Shown here: in pieces, positions 27,378 through 35,837 of the stretch
Numbering within the stretch: the stretch's first letter is position 1
Layout of the letters: each line of letters begins with the position of its first letter
Notes under the pieces: generated by a model
What the model saw: only the letters and a program-made list of their open reading frames with translations
Told to the model about the DNA's origin: nothing
Databases searched by the model: none
Assembly (NCBI GenBank): GCA_024742705.1
Contig: JANSXZ010000003.1
Coordinates: 124,001-188,000 of the forward strand
DNA: 64,000 bases
DNA from: Paracoccaceae bacterium
GTDB lineage: Bacteria > Pseudomonadota > Alphaproteobacteria > Rhodobacterales > Rhodobacteraceae
Direction of reading: 5' to 3'
Program-made: the position numbers and the translations under genes

Positions 27378-27410
27378 CTTCCTTTTGCAGGAAATATCCC
27401 CGCCGGAGGC
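27378..27410 (-). repeat. 33-base intergenic element, copy 4a (left arm of an inverted pair)
   Basis: On the minus strand it reads GCCTCCGGCGGGGATATTT to GGAAG. It starts right after the pdxA stop and is the left arm of an inverted pair with 27444-27476. Confidence 0.85.
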
Positions 27411-27462
27411 ACGCACTCTTCTGGCGCTCCCAAAGAGATTTATGCCTCCGGCGGGGATATTT
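27392..27462. terminator. Perfect 20-bp inverted repeat between pdxA and ksgA
   Basis: Bases 27392-27411 and 27443-27462 are exact reverse complements (20 of 20), with a 31-base loop, formed by two intergenic elements in opposite orientation. The RNA would fold into a long stem after pdxA and just ahead of the ksgA start. It may terminate, attenuate or mark RNA processing. Confidence 0.6.
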
Positions 27463-27476
27463 GGAGCAAGTGGAAG
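27444..27476 (+). repeat. 33-base intergenic element, copy 4b (right arm)
   Basis: GCCTCCGGCGGGGATATTT to GTGGAAG. It ends two bases before the ksgA ATG, so the element supplies the whole proximal leader of that gene. Confidence 0.85.
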
Positions 27477-27478
27477 AC

Positions 27479-28321
27479 ATGAGCGCGCTCGACGATCTGC
27501 CGCCTCTCAGCCGGGTAATCGCCACGCATGGGCTCAGCGCGCGAAAGGCGCTGGGGCAGAATTTTCTTCTGGATCTGAACCTCACCTCAAAGATCGCCCG
27601 TCAGGCGGGTGATCTGACTCAATGCGATGTGCTCGAGGTCGGACCCGGGCCGGGCGGGCTGACACGCGGGTTGCTCGGGATGGGCGCGCGGCGGGTGCTT
27701 GCCGTGGAAAAGGACGCGCGCTGTCTGCCGGCGCTGGAGGAAATCGCGGCGGCCTGTCCGGGGCGTCTGACGGTGATCGAGGGCGACGCGCTGGCCATCG
27801 ATCCGCTCGCACATCTCGTGCCCCCGATCCGGGTGGCGGCCAACCTGCCCTACAACATCGGCACGGAATTGCTGGTGCGGTGGTTGACGCCGGATCAATG
27901 GCCTCCGTTCTGGCAGAGCCTTACCCTGATGTTCCAGCGTGAGGTCGCGGAGCGAATCGTGGCCCAGCCCGGCGGCAAGGCCTATGGACGCCTGGCCATC
28001 CTGGCCCAATGGCGGGCCGATGCACGCATCGTGATGTCGCTTCCACCCGAGGCCTTTACCCCGGCGCCGAAGGTTTCGAGCGCGGTCGTGCATCTGGTGG
28101 CACGGCCAGAGCCTCGGTTTCCCGCCGATCCGAAGGTGCTGTCACGGGTGGTGGCATTGGCCTTCAACCAGCGCCGGAAGATGTTGCGCGCCGCGTTGCG
28201 CGGGCTGGGGCCGGACATCGAAGACAGGTTGCGCGCCGCAGGCTTGTCACCGACGGATCGCGCGGAGCGGGTTCCGCTGGAAGGGTTTTGCGCCCTGGCC
28301 CGTCAGATCGCACAAAACTGA
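27479..28321 (+). CDS. ksgA: 16S rRNA (adenine1518-N6/adenine1519-N6) dimethyltransferase
   Basis: 280-residue SAM-dependent RsmA/KsgA that dimethylates two adenines in the 3' hairpin of 16S rRNA during ribosome maturation. [10 protein letters not shown] near residues 24-33, [10 protein letters not shown] (SAM site) near 57, and [11 protein letters not shown] near 124 (catalytic N-x-P-Y) are all seen. ATG at 27479 is used; the longer frame begins with TTG inside the repeat and is unlikely. It ends 7 bases from the convergent DUF4167 gene. Confidence 0.93.
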   Translation: MSALDDLPPLSRVIATHGLSARKALGQNFLLDLNLTSKIARQAGDLTQCDVLEVGPGPGGLTRGLLGMGARRVLAVEKDARCLPALEEIAAACPGRLTVIEGDALAIDPLAHLVPPIRVAANLPYNIGTELLVRWLTPDQWPPFWQSLTLMFQREVAERIVAQPGGKAYGRLAILAQWRADARIVMSLPPEAFTPAPKVSSAVVHLVARPEPRFPADPKVLSRVVALAFNQRRKMLRAALRGLGPDIEDRLRAAGLSPTDRAERVPLEGFCALARQIAQN

Positions 28322-28328
28322 GGCCAGG

Positions 28329-28988
28329 CTACTCAGCCGCTTCGGGGCCGTTGTTGTCTTCTGAGGGGGCGGATTCCGGCGCCGTGGCCGCGGGTTTGCG
28401 TGCGCGCGGTTTGCGGCGTGGCGGTTTTGCCGCTTCTTCGGGCGTATCGACGAGGGTACTGCCGTCTGCGCCTGCCGCGTCATCGCCGCTGACCGGAAGT
28501 GCATCATTGGCCGCGGCGGGTTTCGGTTTGCGCCGTGTGCGGGCAGGTTTCGGTGTATCCGCTGCCGGTGCATCGCCATCATCGGCGCGCGCCTCGCGTT
28601 CGGCCTGACGCGCTTCGCGTTCCGCCTGTTGTGCTTCGCGTTCGGCCTGTTGCGCGGCTTCGCGCTCGGCGCGCTCGCGGTCGGCCTGGGCCTGGCGCTC
28701 GCGGTTCTGGCGCTCCTGCTCTTCGCGCCGCGCGTCCATTTCGCGCTGCGCCTCGCTGAGCAGGCGCAGGTAGTGTTCAGCATGCTGCTGAAAGTTTTCC
28801 GCGGCCACACGATCATTGCCCAATTGTGCGTCTCGCGCCAGCTGGTTGTATTTTTCGATGATCTGTTGCGGCGTGCCGCGCACCTTGCCTTCGGGGCCCG
28901 AACTGTCGAACACTCGGTTGATGACATTACCGCCGGAAGGCCTGTTTCTATTCGATTTGGAACGCGAACGCGATTTGGACGATCTCAT
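28329..28988 (-). CDS. DUF4167 domain protein with charged repeat region
   Basis: 219-residue basic/acidic low-complexity protein. The N-terminus (about 1-75) is the DUF4167 domain: Arg/Ser-rich start, then RVFDSSGPEGKVRGT and YLRLLSEA. Residues about 85-135 repeat AEREAQQ/AEREARQ heptad-like units (likely a long helix), followed by an AKP-rich tail. Function unknown; the family typically lies downstream of prmC in alphaproteobacteria, as here, suggesting an RNA- or ribosome-related role. The 229-base gap to prmC holds no convincing gene. Confidence 0.85.
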   Translation of the reverse strand: MRSSKSRSRSKSNRNRPSGGNVINRVFDSSGPEGKVRGTPQQIIEKYNQLARDAQLGNDRVAAENFQQHAEHYLRLLSEAQREMDARREEQERQNRERQAQADRERAEREAAQQAEREAQQAEREARQAEREARADDGDAPAADTPKPARTRRKPKPAAANDALPVSGDDAAGADGSTLVDTPEEAAKPPRRKPRARKPAATAPESAPSEDNNGPEAAE

Positions 28989-29217
28989 GAAATGGGTCAG
29001 CGCCTTTAACTCAAGTGTCGTGGCATCCGTTTCGCGCCTCGTGCGCTCTGTCCCTCACCGGATGTTCGACGTATTGGGCTTGATGCCGCACCGGGTGCGC
29101 GAAAGGCACCTCTCGCAGTGGGCCCTTTGGAATAAGCATGTCCGGCTGCGGGTGACAAGGGGGGCCATCGCTTTTTAGCGGATTTTCGCGGCTATTTGCG
29201 GATCAATCACCACGAAT

Positions 29218-30060
29218 TCATGGCATTGCCTCGATTTCCGCAACGATGACCCGGTCCCGGCCATCCAGATCCTGGTGCAGCGCCACCCTGTCGAAACCCG
29301 CAGCCCGCAACAGCGCTTCAACAGCCTGCGCCTGCGTCGGTCCGATCTCGAGGCACAGTCGCGCTCCCGTTGCGAGAAACCGCGGCGCTTCCGCCGCGAT
29401 CCGTCGATAGGCACCGAGACCATCGCCGCCATCGGTCAGGGCTTCGCGCGGTTCGTGGTTGCGCACCTCGTCCGAAAGATCCGGCATTTCGTCCAGCGCG
29501 ATATAGGGTGGATTTGCGACGATCAGATCGAACCGCCCACGCACATGGGTGAACCAGTCCGACAGTAAGATCCGCGCCCGCGCCTCGACCCGGTGCAGCA
29601 CCGCATTCGCGCTGGCCTGCAGGCAGGCAGCCTCCGAGATATCCACGCCCAGCCCCTCGGCCTCGGGCATTTCCGCCAGCAGCGTCACCAGAAGGCACCC
29701 CGAACCGGTCCCGAGATCCAGAACCCGGTCAAACCGGCGCGACAAGGCCGCCTCGACCAGGGTTTCGGTTTCGGGCCGAGGATCGAGAACATCCCGGCTC
29801 ACCTTGAACCGGCGCCCATAGAAGGCCCTTTCTCCCAGCAGATGCGAAACCGGCACCCGCACGGCACGCAGCGCGATCAACTGATCGTAGCGTTCGTCGA
29901 TTTCCGGGCTCAGGTCTTCGGGCGCAATCAGCGTCACGCGGCTGGCTTCGATCAGCGCGGCATGCGCCAGCAGAACCCGCGCGTCGCGGGCCGGATCAGG
30001 AACCCCGGCGGCGCGCAACCGCGCAGTGGCCGCCACCATCGCTTCGGCCGCTGTCGTCAT
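29218..30060 (-). CDS. prmC: Peptide chain release factor N5-glutamine methyltransferase
   Basis: 280-residue SAM-dependent HemK/PrmC, which methylates the Gln of the GGQ motif in release factors. The N-terminal helical domain spans about 1-80. [10 protein letters not shown] near residue 113 binds SAM and [13 protein letters not shown] near residue 180 carries the catalytic NPPY. The start overlaps the prfA stop (ATGA), coupling the enzyme to its substrate. Confidence 0.93.
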   Translation of the reverse strand: MTTAAEAMVAATARLRAAGVPDPARDARVLLAHAALIEASRVTLIAPEDLSPEIDERYDQLIALRAVRVPVSHLLGERAFYGRRFKVSRDVLDPRPETETLVEAALSRRFDRVLDLGTGSGCLLVTLLAEMPEAEGLGVDISEAACLQASANAVLHRVEARARILLSDWFTHVRGRFDLIVANPPYIALDEMPDLSDEVRNHEPREALTDGGDGLGAYRRIAAEAPRFLATGARLCLEIGPTQAQAVEALLRAAGFDRVALHQDLDGRDRVIVAEIEAMP

Positions 30061-31109
30061 GTGCCCATCTCGGCCAACTGGCGCGCCTGCCCGTCGGCGA
30101 TCAGCGCATCGACGATCTCGTCGAGATCGCCGGCCATTACCGCGTCCAGCCGGTACAGCGTCAGACCGATGCGATGGTCGGTCAGCCGCCCCTGCGGGAA
30201 ATTGTAGGTCCGGATCCGCTCGGACCGGTCGCCCGATCCCACCTGCGCCGCGCGATCCGCCGACCGCGCGCTGTCGGCCCGCTGACGCTCCAGATCATAG
30301 AGCCGCGCGCGCAACACTTGCATCGCGATCTCTCGGTTGCGGTGCTGCGACTTCTCGGAACTCGTCACAACCACGCCAGTGGGCAGATGGGTGATGCGCA
30401 CCGCCGAATCGGTCGTGTTCACATGCTGCCCCCCGGCCCCCGAGGCCCGCATCGTGTCAATTCTGATGTCCGCAGGATCGATGCGCACATCCACATCGGC
30501 GGCCTCGGGCAAAACCGCCACTGTCGCCGCCGAGGTGTGGATCCGCCCGCCGCTTTCGGTGGTTGGCACCCTTTGAACACGGTGAACCCCGCTTTCATAC
30601 TTCATACGCGCAAAAACGCCGGCCCCGCGGATGTTCACGGTGGCTTCCTTCAGCCCGCCCAGTTCGGTCATCTGCACGTCAATCACATCAAACCCCCAGC
30701 CCTGCGCCTCGGCGAACCGCTGATACATCCGCAGCAGATCGGCCGCAAAAAGCGCCGCCTCGTCTCCGCCGGTGCCGGGCCGGATTTCCAGGATCGCCGC
30801 CCGCGCATCGGCTGCATCGCGCGGCAGCAATGCCAGTTGCAACGCCCGCTCCACACCCGGCAACCGCGCCTTCAACCCGGCAATCTCCTCCTCCGCCAGC
30901 GCCTTCATGTCCGGATCCGACAACAACGACCGCGCATCCGCAAGGGCCGCGCGCAGGTCGTGCCATGTGGTGATCTGCGCCACCACCGGCCGCAGTTCGG
31001 CATACTCGCGCGCAAGCGCGGCAATGTCGGCCCCCTCCGCCGACGCCATCGCCGCTTCCAGGAACTCGAACCGCTGGCGGATCTGCTCAAGACGTTCTTC
31101 GGGAACCAT
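30057..31109 (-). CDS. prfA: Peptide chain release factor 1
   Basis: 350-residue class-I release factor for UAA/UAG stop codons. GGQ is at residues 226-228 inside [11 protein letters not shown]. The codon-recognition segment near residue 183 reads [13 protein letters not shown], where many RF1 proteins have PATE or PVTE. It hydrolyses peptidyl-tRNA at termination. It is divergent from the small secreted protein at 31172 across a 62-base gap. Confidence 0.93.
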   Translation of the reverse strand: MVPEERLEQIRQRFEFLEAAMASAEGADIAALAREYAELRPVVAQITTWHDLRAALADARSLLSDPDMKALAEEEIAGLKARLPGVERALQLALLPRDAADARAAILEIRPGTGGDEAALFAADLLRMYQRFAEAQGWGFDVIDVQMTELGGLKEATVNIRGAGVFARMKYESGVHRVQRVPTTESGGRIHTSAATVAVLPEAADVDVRIDPADIRIDTMRASGAGGQHVNTTDSAVRITHLPTGVVVTSSEKSQHRNREIAMQVLRARLYDLERQRADSARSADRAAQVGSGDRSERIRTYNFPQGRLTDHRIGLTLYRLDAVMAGDLDEIVDALIADGQARQLAEMGT

Positions 31110-31137
31110 GGGGCGGAATGTCCGTGTTTATAAGGCT

Positions 31138-31165
31138 TTGGTCAGCTCGGGGACTGTGATACAAT
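31138..31165 (+). promoter_or_regulatory. Candidate promoter for a leaderless transcript
   Basis: TTGGTC (31138-31143), a 16-base spacer, then TACAAT (31160-31165). Transcription would begin about base 31172, which is the A of the ATG of the next gene, and no ribosome-binding site is seen. The -35 match is only partial. Confidence 0.4.
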
Positions 31166-31171
31166 ATAGGG

Positions 31172-31459
31172 ATGAAACGCGCCAGCCTCCTCCTTGCCCT
31201 GCTCGCCGGCCCGGGCATCGCCGACGTCACCTCGCCCGGCGGAAAGACCGTCGATTGCTATTGCACCGATCGCAGCGGCGCGCGCGTCGAACTGGGGCAG
31301 ATGATCTGCCTCCAGGTCGATGGCCGCATGTTCATGGCCCAGTGCCAGATGTCGCTCAACGTGCCGATGTGGCGCGAAATCGCCCAGGGCTGCCTGTCAT
31401 CGCAATCCCGCCTGCCGCAGCCAGCCGTCGACGCGGGCGCGGTTGACGCCCAGATCTGA
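31172..31459 (+). CDS. Small secreted conserved hypothetical protein
   Basis: 95 residues with a short signal peptide (about 17 residues, ending GIAD). The mature part has four cysteines (CYC, MIC, QCQ, GCL) that could pair in the periplasm. I recall similar short proteins in Rhodobacterales but know no function. It probably uses the promoter at 31138-31165. Its 3' end overlaps the convergent DUF1499 gene by 63 bases. Confidence 0.7.
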   Translation: MKRASLLLALLAGPGIADVTSPGGKTVDCYCTDRSGARVELGQMICLQVDGRMFMAQCQMSLNVPMWREIAQGCLSSQSRLPQPAVDAGAVDAQI

Positions 31460-31798
31460 CCGCCCGAACCTCAGCCGCGCAAAGATCTTCAGATCCGCGC
31501 CATCCTGCATCGCGGTGGTGTAGTCGGGAAACCCCACCACCCGCGAGCGTGTCACATAGGTGACCATCCCCTCCGACACATCCCCGGCCAATACCGTGGT
31601 CCGCGGCGCCGCGCGCGCGACAGCGTCGAACCGTTCCAGCGCCATCGCATCCGCCGGTACCAGACGGCGCACGCCCTGCGGCAGATCCGCATCCGCCGCG
31701 ACCTGCGGCGCAACATGCCATCTCTTCGGCTGCAACGGCGCGGCCCGCACATAAACCGCCCCCGCCACCACCAGCGCCAGCACCACCCATCCCAGCAT
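31397..31798 (-). CDS. DUF1499 domain membrane-anchored protein
   Basis: 133 residues: one N-terminal hydrophobic segment (about 1-20), then a DUF1499 domain with RTTVLAGDVSEGMVTYVTRS (about 70-89) and GFPDYT. Function unknown. The start is placed at the ATG at 31798, which has GGGAG at good spacing. The open frame runs further through an intergenic repeat, whose AAGATGAAA offers a false ATG at 31816 and a spurious SGKMKK extension. It follows the agmatinase gene on the same strand. Confidence 0.78.
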   Translation of the reverse strand: MLGWVVLALVVAGAVYVRAAPLQPKRWHVAPQVAADADLPQGVRRLVPADAMALERFDAVARAAPRTTVLAGDVSEGMVTYVTRSRVVGFPDYTTAMQDGADLKIFARLRFGRSDLGVNRARVDGWLRQAGLR

Positions 31799-31810
31799 GA
31801 TCGCTCCCTT

Positions 31811-31843
31811 TTTCATCTTGCCGGATAAACTCCCGCCGGAGGC
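31811..31843 (-). repeat. 33-base intergenic element, copy 5
   Basis: On the minus strand, GCCTCCGGCGGGAG to GGCAAGATGAAA. It lies between the agmatinase stop and the DUF1499 start and contains an in-frame ATG that can mislead start-codon choice. Confidence 0.8.
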
Positions 31844-31870
31844 TCCCACCCCCGCATCCCGCGCATCGGC

Positions 31871-32833
31871 TCAGCCCCGCATCCGCCAGCCCAGCAGGCA
31901 CAACAGCTCTGTCGCCACATGCGCCCCGGCGATCGCCGTGGCGCCCGTCGTGTCGAACGGCGGCGAAACCTCCACCACGTCTCCGCCGCGGATGTTGATC
32001 CCGGCAATATCGCGCAGAATGGCTGCCGCCTGCGCCGAACTCAATCCCCCCCAGACCGGCGTGCCCGTGCCCGGCGCAAAGGCCGGGTCCAGCGCATCGA
32101 TGTCGAACGAGACATAGCACGGATGATCTCCCACCACGGACCGGATGCGCGCGGCAACCGCCTCGGGCCCCATCGCGTGCACACTGCGCGCGTCGATCAC
32201 CGTCAGGCCCGGCGTCTCAGGGCTCACCGTGCGAATGCCGATCTGCACCGACCGCGCCGGATCCACGACGCCCGACTTCATCGCCTTGTAGAACATCGTC
32301 CCGTGATCGACCCGGCTCATGTCGTCATCCACCCAGGTGTCGGAATGTGCATCGAACTGGATCAACGCCATCGGCCCGAACTTCTGCGCATAGGCGCGCA
32401 GGATCGGAAAGCTGATATAGTGATCCCCGCCCAGAACCACAGATGCGGCGCCGGCGCTCAGGATGCCGGCGACATGCGCCTCCAGAGCGGCCGGAAAAGC
32501 CGCAACCGAAGCATAGTCAAACGCCATGTCACCGTAATCGACAATGGCGCGCTCGCTCAGCACATCGAAAGGCCAGCCATAGGGCGGATCGAAAGCCTGC
32601 AACGCCGAAGCCTCGCGGATGGCGCGCGGCCCCAGGCGCGTGCCCGGACGGTTGGTGACCGCCTGGTCGAACGGCACCCCGGTCACGGCGATGTCGATGC
32701 CGGTCAGATCCTTGGTATAGCGCCGCCGCAAGAAGGATGTAGCGCCGCCAAAGGCATTCTCGAAAGAGGCCCCTCGAAGATCGGCGCGGGTGAATGCCTC
32801 GTCCACCTTCTCTGCTGCATCGTTCAACGCCAT
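31871..32833 (-). CDS. speB: Agmatinase / ureohydrolase
   Basis: 320-residue manganese ureohydrolase. Metal ligands sit in GGDHYIS (near 148), FDAHSDTW (near 171) and SFDIDALDP (near 250), with the late PGTGTPVWGG loop typical of agmatinases. It hydrolyses a guanidino compound to urea plus amine; agmatine to putrescine is the likely reaction, though guanidinobutyrase cannot be excluded. ATG at 32833 is the domain start. The M20 amidohydrolase is encoded upstream on the same strand. Confidence 0.87.
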   Translation of the reverse strand: MALNDAAEKVDEAFTRADLRGASFENAFGGATSFLRRRYTKDLTGIDIAVTGVPFDQAVTNRPGTRLGPRAIREASALQAFDPPYGWPFDVLSERAIVDYGDMAFDYASVAAFPAALEAHVAGILSAGAASVVLGGDHYISFPILRAYAQKFGPMALIQFDAHSDTWVDDDMSRVDHGTMFYKAMKSGVVDPARSVQIGIRTVSPETPGLTVIDARSVHAMGPEAVAARIRSVVGDHPCYVSFDIDALDPAFAPGTGTPVWGGLSSAQAAAILRDIAGINIRGGDVVEVSPPFDTTGATAIAGAHVATELLCLLGWRMRG

Positions 32834-32900
32834 GTCGGCCTTTCCTTTCGCCAGTTGGATCAGATGCGGCCACGCAGGCGCGCAGGGGCCCGGCCGGGCA

Positions 32901-34064
32901 TCATGCCGCCGGTTGCGCCCGCTCGACGAGCCGCGCGAAGAACGACGCGCCCACCGGGGCGATGTCGTCGTTGAAATCATAGCGCGGGTGATGCAGGCCG
33001 GCGGTTTCGCCCTGCCCGATGAAAAGATAGGCACCCGGACGCGCCCGCAGCATGTACGAAAAATCCTCGGCCCCCATTTCGCGCCCCGACCGCCCGTCCA
33101 CCCGCGCCGCGCCGACGATCTCGCACGCGACAGCGGTGGCGAAATCCACCTTGGCCGGGTCGTTCACGGTGGCCGGATACCCTTCTTCGTAATCCAGCCG
33201 CGCGCTGACGCCATAGCTGGCCGCCTGCCCGGCGACGATGGCCTCCATGCGCGTCATGACCATGCGTTGCACCGCGTTGTCGAAACTGCGCACCGTTCCA
33301 TTGAGAAATGCGTGCGACGGGATCACGTTGTCCACCGTGCCCGCATGGATCTGGGTCAGCGAGATCACCAGATCCTGCTGCGCGTTGTGGTTGCGGCTGA
33401 CGATGGTCTGCAGGGCCTGCGCAATGCCGACGGCGGCCATCACCGGATCGCAGGTGTCCTGGGGCATCGCACCGTGCCCGCCGGTTCCGGTGATATGGAT
33501 GGTGAAGGTATCGGCCGCCGCCATCAGCGGCCCCGGCGTGGTAAAGAATGCCCCCTCGGGCGCGCCCGGCGCATTGTGCAGCGCATAGACCTGGGAAATG
33601 TCGAAACGGTCCAGAACGCCCTCGCGCACCATCACCTCGGCGCCACCGCCGGCCTCTTCGCCGGGCTGGAACAACAGCGCCACACGGCCCGCGAAATTGC
33701 GTGTTTCAGCCAGGTAACGCGCCGCGCCCAGCAGCATGGTGGTGTGCCCGTCGTGCCCGCAGGCATGCATCCGCCCGGCATGAACCGAAGCATGCGCCGC
33801 GCCGGTTTCCTCGTTGATGGGCAACCCGTCCATATCCGCGCGCAGGCCGATCGTCGGGCCCGGCGCGCGCCCCTGGATGATGCCCACAACACCGGTTTCC
33901 GCCACGCCTTCGTGGATTTCATCCACCCCGAATTCCGCCAGCCGGTCGGCCACGAACCGCGCGGTTTGGGGGCACGACATCGCCAGTTCCGGGATCGTGT
34001 GCAGGTGCTGGCGCCAGGCGGCCATGTCCGCGGCGTAATCGGCGATGCGGTTTACAATGGCCAT
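32901..34064 (-). CDS. M20-family amidohydrolase (hippurate/IAA-amino acid hydrolase type)
   Basis: 387-residue zinc metallohydrolase. The metal and catalytic residues lie in GLRADMDGLPI (near 73), HACGHDGHTTML (near 99) and FQPGEEAGGG (near 131). It cleaves an N-acyl amino acid or similar amide; substrate unknown. ATG at 34064 is used; the longer frame shadows mazG. It is divergent from mazG (60-base gap) and may be co-transcribed with agmatinase. Confidence 0.87.
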   Translation of the reverse strand: MAIVNRIADYAADMAAWRQHLHTIPELAMSCPQTARFVADRLAEFGVDEIHEGVAETGVVGIIQGRAPGPTIGLRADMDGLPINEETGAAHASVHAGRMHACGHDGHTTMLLGAARYLAETRNFAGRVALLFQPGEEAGGGAEVMVREGVLDRFDISQVYALHNAPGAPEGAFFTTPGPLMAAADTFTIHITGTGGHGAMPQDTCDPVMAAVGIAQALQTIVSRNHNAQQDLVISLTQIHAGTVDNVIPSHAFLNGTVRSFDNAVQRMVMTRMEAIVAGQAASYGVSARLDYEEGYPATVNDPAKVDFATAVACEIVGAARVDGRSGREMGAEDFSYMLRARPGAYLFIGQGETAGLHHPRYDFNDDIAPVGASFFARLVERAQPAA

Positions 34065-34124
34065 GGCTGGACTCCGGCTCGGGGCTTTCGCTATGCATCT
34101 GACACCGGAATGGAGCCCGCCGCA

Positions 34125-34955
34125 ATGCCCGATGACAGTCTGATCCACGACCCCGCCGGTGGAATCGACCGGCTGCTCGAAATCATGCGCCGGCTGCGCG
34201 ATCCGCTCAGCGGTTGCCCCTGGGACATTGAACAGGACTTTGCGTCGATCGCGCCCTATACCATCGAAGAGGCCTATGAAGTGGCCGATGCCATCGAACG
34301 CGGCGACTGGCCCGAACTGGAAGGCGAACTGGGCGATCTGCTGTTGCAGACGGTCTATCATGCGCAGATCGGCGCCGAGGCGGGGCTGTTTTCCTTCGAC
34401 AGCGTGGTGCGCGCGATATCCGACAAGATGGTGGCCCGCCATCCGCATGTCTTCGGCGATGAAAGCCGTGACAAGAGCGCGGCGCAGCAGACCGCCGACT
34501 GGGAGGCGATCAAGGCCGCCGAACGCGCGCAAAAGGCCCAGCGCGGCACGCTGGAAGGTGTCGCCGTGGGGCTGCCCGCGCTGCTGCGCGCGGCCAAGTT
34601 GCAAAAACGCGCCGCGCGGGTGGGTTTTGACTGGCCCGATATCGGCGGCGTTCTGGACAAGATTACCGAAGAGGCCGCAGAGCTGGCGGAAGCGCGCGAC
34701 CATCTGGGCGCCGACCGGATCGAGGAGGAATTCGGCGATCTGCTGTTCGTCATGGCCAATCTGGGCCGGCATCTGGGTGTTGAACCCGAAACCGCCCTGC
34801 GGCGCGCCAACACCAAGTTCACGCGGCGCTTTGCCTCGATCGAAACCCGGCTGGCGGCGATGGGCAAGCGCCCGCAAGACAGCGATCTTGCTGAAATGGA
34901 TGCCCTTTGGAACGCCGCCAAAGAGGACGAAAAGCGCGCCGCATCAGAGGATTGA
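34125..34955 (+). CDS. mazG: Nucleoside triphosphate pyrophosphohydrolase MazG
   Basis: 276-residue tandem-domain MazG that cleaves NTPs to NMP plus PPi as a housekeeping or alarmone-lowering enzyme. The two MazG domains appear near residues 10-115 (EEAYEVADAI, LEGELGDLLL) and 165-250 (EEAAELAEA, IEEEFGDLLF). Each carries an acidic EExxE / ExxD metal site. ATG at 34125 has GGAG upstream; ATG at 34110 is an alternative. The stop overlaps the convergent glycosyltransferase gene by 12 bases. Confidence 0.9.
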   Translation: MPDDSLIHDPAGGIDRLLEIMRRLRDPLSGCPWDIEQDFASIAPYTIEEAYEVADAIERGDWPELEGELGDLLLQTVYHAQIGAEAGLFSFDSVVRAISDKMVARHPHVFGDESRDKSAAQQTADWEAIKAAERAQKAQRGTLEGVAVGLPALLRAAKLQKRAARVGFDWPDIGGVLDKITEEAAELAEARDHLGADRIEEEFGDLLFVMANLGRHLGVEPETALRRANTKFTRRFASIETRLAAMGKRPQDSDLAEMDALWNAAKEDEKRAASED

Positions 34956-35837
34956 ACGCAATTCTTCAGGCAATACAACGCGCAGTGGATCGGCGTTCAG
35001 AGGTCCGGGATCGACGACCCAGCGCTTGCCCGCCCGCGTCAGGGCCCGCGCCAGCGCGGCGGCGGCCGGACCGAAGCCGCCACTGATGTCCAGCGGCCGC
35101 GCGCGCTGGAATATCTCGAACTCCTTCTCGCGGATCACGTCGGGCCGGGCCCAGTTGATCCAGTGACGGTCGGGCATCTCGGCCGGTTGCGCCGAAGCCC
35201 GGTTCGCCGCGCGGGCCCGCGCCACGATATCGGCCCGCGCCGCCATGCGTTCGGTATAGTCGGGCGTGACATAGTGCAGATGCACCAGCACCAGTTGCGG
35301 GTCGATCGCAAAGCGCCCCTCCACCAGCCCATGACCGCCCACCGTGTATTCGACCGGCTGCGCGGCAATACAGGGTTTGGTGTATTTCGCGCTGACCAGA
35401 GCGTGCGGGTGACGCGCCAGCAGGCTGCCGGCGGCTTCGGGCGCGCAATCCCCGGGGGTGGGGATCATGTTCAGCCCGACCGGTGCAATCGCGGCCACGC
35501 TTGCGCCGCGCCGCGCCAGGTGCGCGGCCAGCGTGCCCGGCCCCGCGAACAGCACGAACTCGTCCACATCGGTGGTGATCACCCGATCGTAAAAGCCCAG
35601 CAGCCCCCGCCCAAGCCCGCCCAGAAGATCCCACCGCCGCCGCGTCAGATCTATCGGCAGATCGTCGCGCGGCACGTCGATGACATTGCAGCCGGCGGCG
35701 ATCCGGCGCACCGCCTCGTCGCCCCCGTGGTTCAGCACATAAAGCTGGCCGCGCGGCACAAACCCCGAATTATGGGCCACCCAGCGCGCCAGCAGATCGT
35801 GATCGCGCCACACCATCGTGACAAAGGCCAGCTTCAT
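34944..35837 (-). CDS. Glycosyltransferase family 2-like protein
   Basis: 297 residues beginning MKLAFVTMVWRDHDLLARWV, with a DVD metal motif in RVITTDVDEFVLF (near residue 90), as in GT2/GT92-like nucleotide-sugar transferases. Likely soluble. Probably modifies a surface glycan, but neither sugar nor acceptor can be named. The start ATG at 35837 overlaps the FkbM gene stop (ATGA), so the two form a translation-coupled pair. Confidence 0.78.
   Translation of the reverse strand: MKLAFVTMVWRDHDLLARWVAHNSGFVPRGQLYVLNHGGDEAVRRIAAGCNVIDVPRDDLPIDLTRRRWDLLGGLGRGLLGFYDRVITTDVDEFVLFAGPGTLAAHLARRGASVAAIAPVGLNMIPTPGDCAPEAAGSLLARHPHALVSAKYTKPCIAAQPVEYTVGGHGLVEGRFAIDPQLVLVHLHYVTPDYTERMAARADIVARARAANRASAQPAEMPDRHWINWARPDVIREKEFEIFQRARPLDISGGFGPAAAALARALTRAGKRWVVDPGPLNADPLRVVLPEELRSIL

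Noticed and set aside
28987..29178. 63-codon plus-strand ORF in the DUF4167-prmC gap
   Set aside because: Its ATG overlaps the DUF4167 start codon, there is no ribosome-binding site, and composition is not protein-like.
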